Of a stretch of 64,000 nt of DNA, positions 60,872-64,000 are shown in pieces. The DNA comes from Boswellia sacra (lineage: Eukaryota > Streptophyta > Magnoliopsida > Sapindales > Burseraceae), in assembly GCA_013180625.2 (NCBI GenBank), contig SNVD02010473.1, positions 2,294,001 to 2,358,000 on the forward strand, given 5' to 3'. A model generated the notes under the pieces. It was not told the origin of the DNA, did not search any database, and saw only the letters and a program-made list of their open reading frames with translations. Position numbers and translations under genes: made by a program. The stretch's first letter is position 1, and the number at the start of each line of letters is the position of its first letter.

Positions 60872-61431
60872 TGTTATGCACAAGCGGAAGCGATAACCAA
60901 CCGAACAACCCAAATGCACAATACAAACTATGCCAGATAATTGAATATAATAGCAACTAAAGAGGCAACCAATCAACCACAATACAGAAATAGAAAGAAC
61001 ACCAAATTTTAACAAGGTTCGGTATAAATACCTACGTCCTCGGGCGCCGCTGAAGAAACTTTTCACTATCTTCAAAGAGAATTACAAACTTTTGGGCCAC
61101 AATACAAATACCACAACTATTGGGTCAAACTATAATTACCCAAATAGTTGGGCCAAACTGTAATTACCCAAACACTTGGGCAATACTACAAATATCCAAA
61201 ACAAAGGGAAAAAAAGTAAATATTACAAACTTTAAGGTCCTTAATAAAAGGTCCTTAAACTATGAGGTCTTATATGTGAGACCTTACAAATATGGGGGGT
61301 GAAGGATATTTCACTTGGGACACTTAACTTCTCCCATATGGCCTCCTTTTATAAGCTCATATGAGACTCAATTTTTGTTCTCTAATCAATGTGGGATTCC
61401 TCCCATTGCATATGAGCCATTATGCTCAACA
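60872..61431 (-). repeat. 5' LTR of the minus-strand copia element
   Basis: It begins TGTTGAGCATAATGG at 61431 and ends TTGTGCATAACA at 60872 on the minus strand, next to the primer site. Confidence 0.93.
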
Positions 61432-61436
61432 CTACC

Positions 61437-61762
61437 TCTACCAGCAACCACAACCAAACTGCCACCACCAGCAACCACAACCAAATGAAAAAACCCAACC
61501 TACTGCGAGAACCATTTTCACACATTCATAAAAAACATTAAAAGATCAGAGTATCGTTGGTGAACGCTGGCCGGTTTTGTGGTGCTGAAGAAAGATTGTT
61601 TGGATAACAGGAGAGGGCTGACTTAAAAAATGAAAGGGGGTTGCTCAGTGATGGTGGCTTGTAATGGACTGTTTGGTTATGGGAGAGATTGGAGATGATG
61701 GTTCGGAGAGAAGAGGTGGCAGCGATTGGCTATTTCTCGGCTTGAAGGGGTGGTGGTAATAA
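61437..61762. other. Intergenic DNA
   Basis: A short direct repeat (CCAGCAACCACAACCAAA, twice at about 61440-61495) is followed by G-rich non-coding sequence. No gene is seen. Confidence 0.5.
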
Positions 61763-62952
61763 GGGTGGGCATTTTTTACCGACCCGAACCTATCCAATCG
61801 GGTTTATTCGACCCGATTTAGGTCAAGTCGGTTATATCTTTATATAAATCCTATTTCGGGTATAAATATTAAGATCCGATGAGTATCGAGTATTTATTAG
61901 ATATACATTTTAGAACCCGATCAATCCGACCCGAATTTATTTCGATTAAAATTTTAAATTGTACTATATGTCTCCTTTCTATTTGCCATATAAAACATGT
62001 TTCTTTACATCCTACTACACTAGATTACTAATATAAATATAAACTTTTCTCCCTTTCTCATTTCTAACCCTAGGCGCCCCTCTCTAAGCCCATCTCATTT
62101 CTTCTTCTCTCTCTCAACTTGATTTTTCTTTCCCTCTCTCAAATCTGCAAAATTTGAATCTCCACAGTCCACTCACAACCATGGTTTTCTCTCCACTTGC
62201 AACCATGCTTGTTGTCGCCATTACTGTCATTACCACTCGTAGTGCAACTAGGCCTTTAAGATGCAATCAAATGATAATCTAAGGAGTTAGCTATATTAAT
62301 GGTCATCGGAATTGATAGAGCAGGTCGTGATTAGAGGGAATGAGAAGGCAGTTGGAGTGAGTAGAGATCAAGGACGTCCATGAGAGATGACGTGATGTTG
62401 GGTGATGGGATTTGGTGGAAGACGCAGTGGACATGAGGTTTGATTTGGAGTAGAGTGATTAGGTTATTCTAGAAATAGTTAGTGCTGAAGAAATTTCCAA
62501 AATTTTATGACTTTGTCTTTTGTCTAATTTTTTAAGTTTTGATATTTGTGTTGGATTTCTATGTATGAAAATAATTTTGGAAGCCGGTTTTTTCCATCAT
62601 CTTTTATAATATTTCTTTCTTTTTTCTTTTTTTAAGTATTTGAAGTATTAATTTTTGTATGTGATTATAATTGAGATTAATTTATGAATTAAATTTGATT
62701 ATATTAATGAACATGTATCATAGATCAATGTTAAGATTCTTTCATCTTCAGATTCAACTATCTATATAAATTAAACAAGCTAATAAAACCTTAATAACTC
62801 GATTAGCCGACTCGAATCGATGAACATCGAATAGCATCGATTCTTATATATTTTTTATCCGATTTCGGATAGATTTTACATTACCCGAATAAGTATAAGT
62901 ATCGAATTGAATCAATTGAACCTAAACTTGACCCGACCCGACCCTACCCCTG
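61763..62952. mobile_element. Possible hAT-like non-autonomous element
   Basis: The left end GGGTGGGCATTTTTTACCGA and the right end, read on the minus strand as CAGGGGTAGGGTCGGGTC, resemble the AGGGGTGGGCA... ACCCGA-rich termini common in plant hAT MITEs. Both ends carry repeated ACCCGA/CGACCCG motifs. I could not match an 8-bp target duplication, and no transposase is present. Confidence 0.4.
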
Positions 62953-64000
62953 GGGCTATGATCGGGAAGAATATAAGAAGGGAGGAGATTGTTGAAGGGA
63001 AGAAACTTCCCATCGGAAAGGATGAGGGAATAGGCCAAAGCAAGGAAATGGTGGCTGGATCGGAGGGAAAAAGATGTAGATCAGGTCCTTGCTGCCAAAA
63101 AATGAAGATCGAAGAAGGAATTGAGTAGGGCTGCTTGTTGTGAAGCTCATTGAGGGAAGTTGACCGAAAAAGAGAGATTGGATGGAGGAGGTTGCAAGAG
63201 AGATGGCGATGATTGACCAGAAAGAGAAGTCGGCGAAGGCTGGGTCTCCAAGTGAGAGCAAAGCTTTTGCCTCCAAGTGTTATCAAAGAGGCCAATGAGC
63301 CTTTCTCCGCCATTGCTGAAGCTTACAAAGATAGAATAGCGAGGATAAGAGATTAGATGGAGGTAGAGAGGATAGATTGACAGATGAGAGACGAGGGAGG
63401 TGGTGGATACAACAATGGATATGGTGGCAAAGGTGGTGGTCATGCCGGTGGAAGAGGATAGATTGAGAGAAGAGAGATTGCTACAGGGAGAAAAAAAATA
63501 AAATATCTTTTTATTTTATGATAAGGGCAATAATGTTATTTTATAATTTAATGTTTAATCAACTAGATTCGGGTGATACAAATACGTAAACTTATATATT
63601 ATAATTATATAAATATTGATCATCGTTTTTATATGATATTAGGTAAACTTTTAGGAGTATTTAGGGGTAATGCATGATATTACTCGTTTCATATTTGATT
63701 TGGTTAATAATTTAAGAAAAATGGATTTTTAACAAAATTATATTATAATCCTTATCAATATACATAAGTTGATTGTCCATCGTTATAATATATTAAATAG
63801 TAATATTATATGTGCAAAATTAGTATTCTAACTTTGTATCTTAAGTTAGATGATTGTTAAAATATCAATATATAATTAATTAATTTAATCAAAATATGTG
63901 ATATAACAAATTTTTTATATTGACATATCAGTCACTATTTCACATATCAAATTTGAACATATAACATTATTCTATTTTAAATTACTAAAACAATTTTTTT
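62953..64000. other. Intergenic DNA to the window end
   Basis: A purine-rich block (62960-63470) is followed by A/T-rich DNA. Short overlapping open frames on both strands reflect the base bias. No domain or splice structure was recognised. Confidence 0.5.

Larger units (their letters stand above)
56003..61431 (-). mobile_element. Complete but decayed Ty1/copia element
   Basis: The 5429-bp element is flanked by the direct 5-bp duplication CTACC (55998-56002, 61432-61436). LTRs are 560 bp (60872-61431, the 5' LTR) and 559 bp (56003-56561). They show many more differences than those of the 29.5-kb element, so this insertion is older. Just inside the 5' LTR the minus strand reads ATTGGTATCAGAGC, a tRNA-iMet primer site. 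AAGGTGGAGATT precedes the 3' LTR. Gag-pol is broken. Confidence 0.95.

Noticed and set aside
62170..62280. Short ATG frame with a hydrophobic start (MVFSPLATMLVV)
   Set aside because: Only about 35 codons, no family, and inside a possible hAT-like element; not enough to call a peptide gene.
62907..63443. Overlapping frames on both strands near the window end
   Set aside because: Purine-rich strand bias creates open frames both ways; no motif or splice structure supports a gene.

Overview
The window is a gene-poor, AT-rich, repeat-laden stretch of a plant nuclear genome, most likely a eudicot. The evidence is spliceosomal GT-AG introns, Ty1/copia LTR retrotransposons primed by initiator tRNA-Met, a chromovirus-type solo LTR, a TRIM, a PIF/Harbinger-like DNA element, and plant-style SINA-like and MATH-domain genes. 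I cannot name the species. No rRNA, tRNA, CRISPR, operon or organellar feature is visible.

The backbone is a head-to-tail cluster of SINA-like (seven-in-absentia) RING E3 ubiquitin ligase genes, all on the minus strand, from about 3.9 kb to 53.5 kb. Five copies look intact: 7321-8175 (no intron), 13162-14290, 26788-28227, 38184-40905 and 52386-53517 (each two exons). The intron always lies after the codon before the third RING cysteine, in phase 0. At least seven more copies are pseudogenes or large remnants (3.9, 14.9-16.4, 19.1-20.3, 24.2-25.5, 29.5/34.7-36.6, 43.4-44.8 and 45.9-46.9 kb), and 41.3-42.2 kb is a duplicated dead copy. Smaller scraps lie at 18.5, 23.3, 26.1-26.4 and 42.9 kb. 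Two subtypes are visible: a short N-terminus of about 40 residues before the RING, and a long acidic N-terminus of about 110 residues (the 53 kb gene and the 46.9 and 36.6 kb pseudogenes). A MATH-domain gene with several exons (about 10.0-11.5 kb) sits in the cluster and carries an apparent one-base frameshift.

Mobile DNA has broken up the array. From left to right: the 3' part of a decayed copia element (1-3853); a small TIR element (4628-5063); a 1482-bp PIF/Harbinger-like element with TAA target duplications (16962-18443), whose empty site survives in a paralogous segment at 42.84 kb; a probable second member of that family (about 20.39-22.79 kb) holding a piece of LTR; a complete young copia element (29517-34715) inserted in the last codons of a SINA copy; a 608-bp TRIM (35865-36472) inserted in the N-terminal exon of the same copy; a 3879-bp solo LTR (48319-52197) with a 5-bp target duplication; an inverted-repeat hairpin (about 55.07-55.42 kb); an older copia element on the minus strand (56003-61431) with an inverted duplication inside its reverse transcriptase; and a possible hAT-like element at 61.8-62.9 kb.

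The intact SINA-like genes would each encode a RING, SIAH-type zinc fingers and a TRAF-like substrate-binding domain. They would act as E2-dependent ubiquitin ligases, probably as dimers, and the MATH protein shares the TRAF fold. The cluster reads as a birth-and-death family with unequal duplication, copying of dead copies, and repeated transposon insertion. I found no clearly novel biochemical system. The most informative structures are the empty/filled transposon site, the doubly interrupted pseudogene, the intronless paralogue and the two foldback structures.
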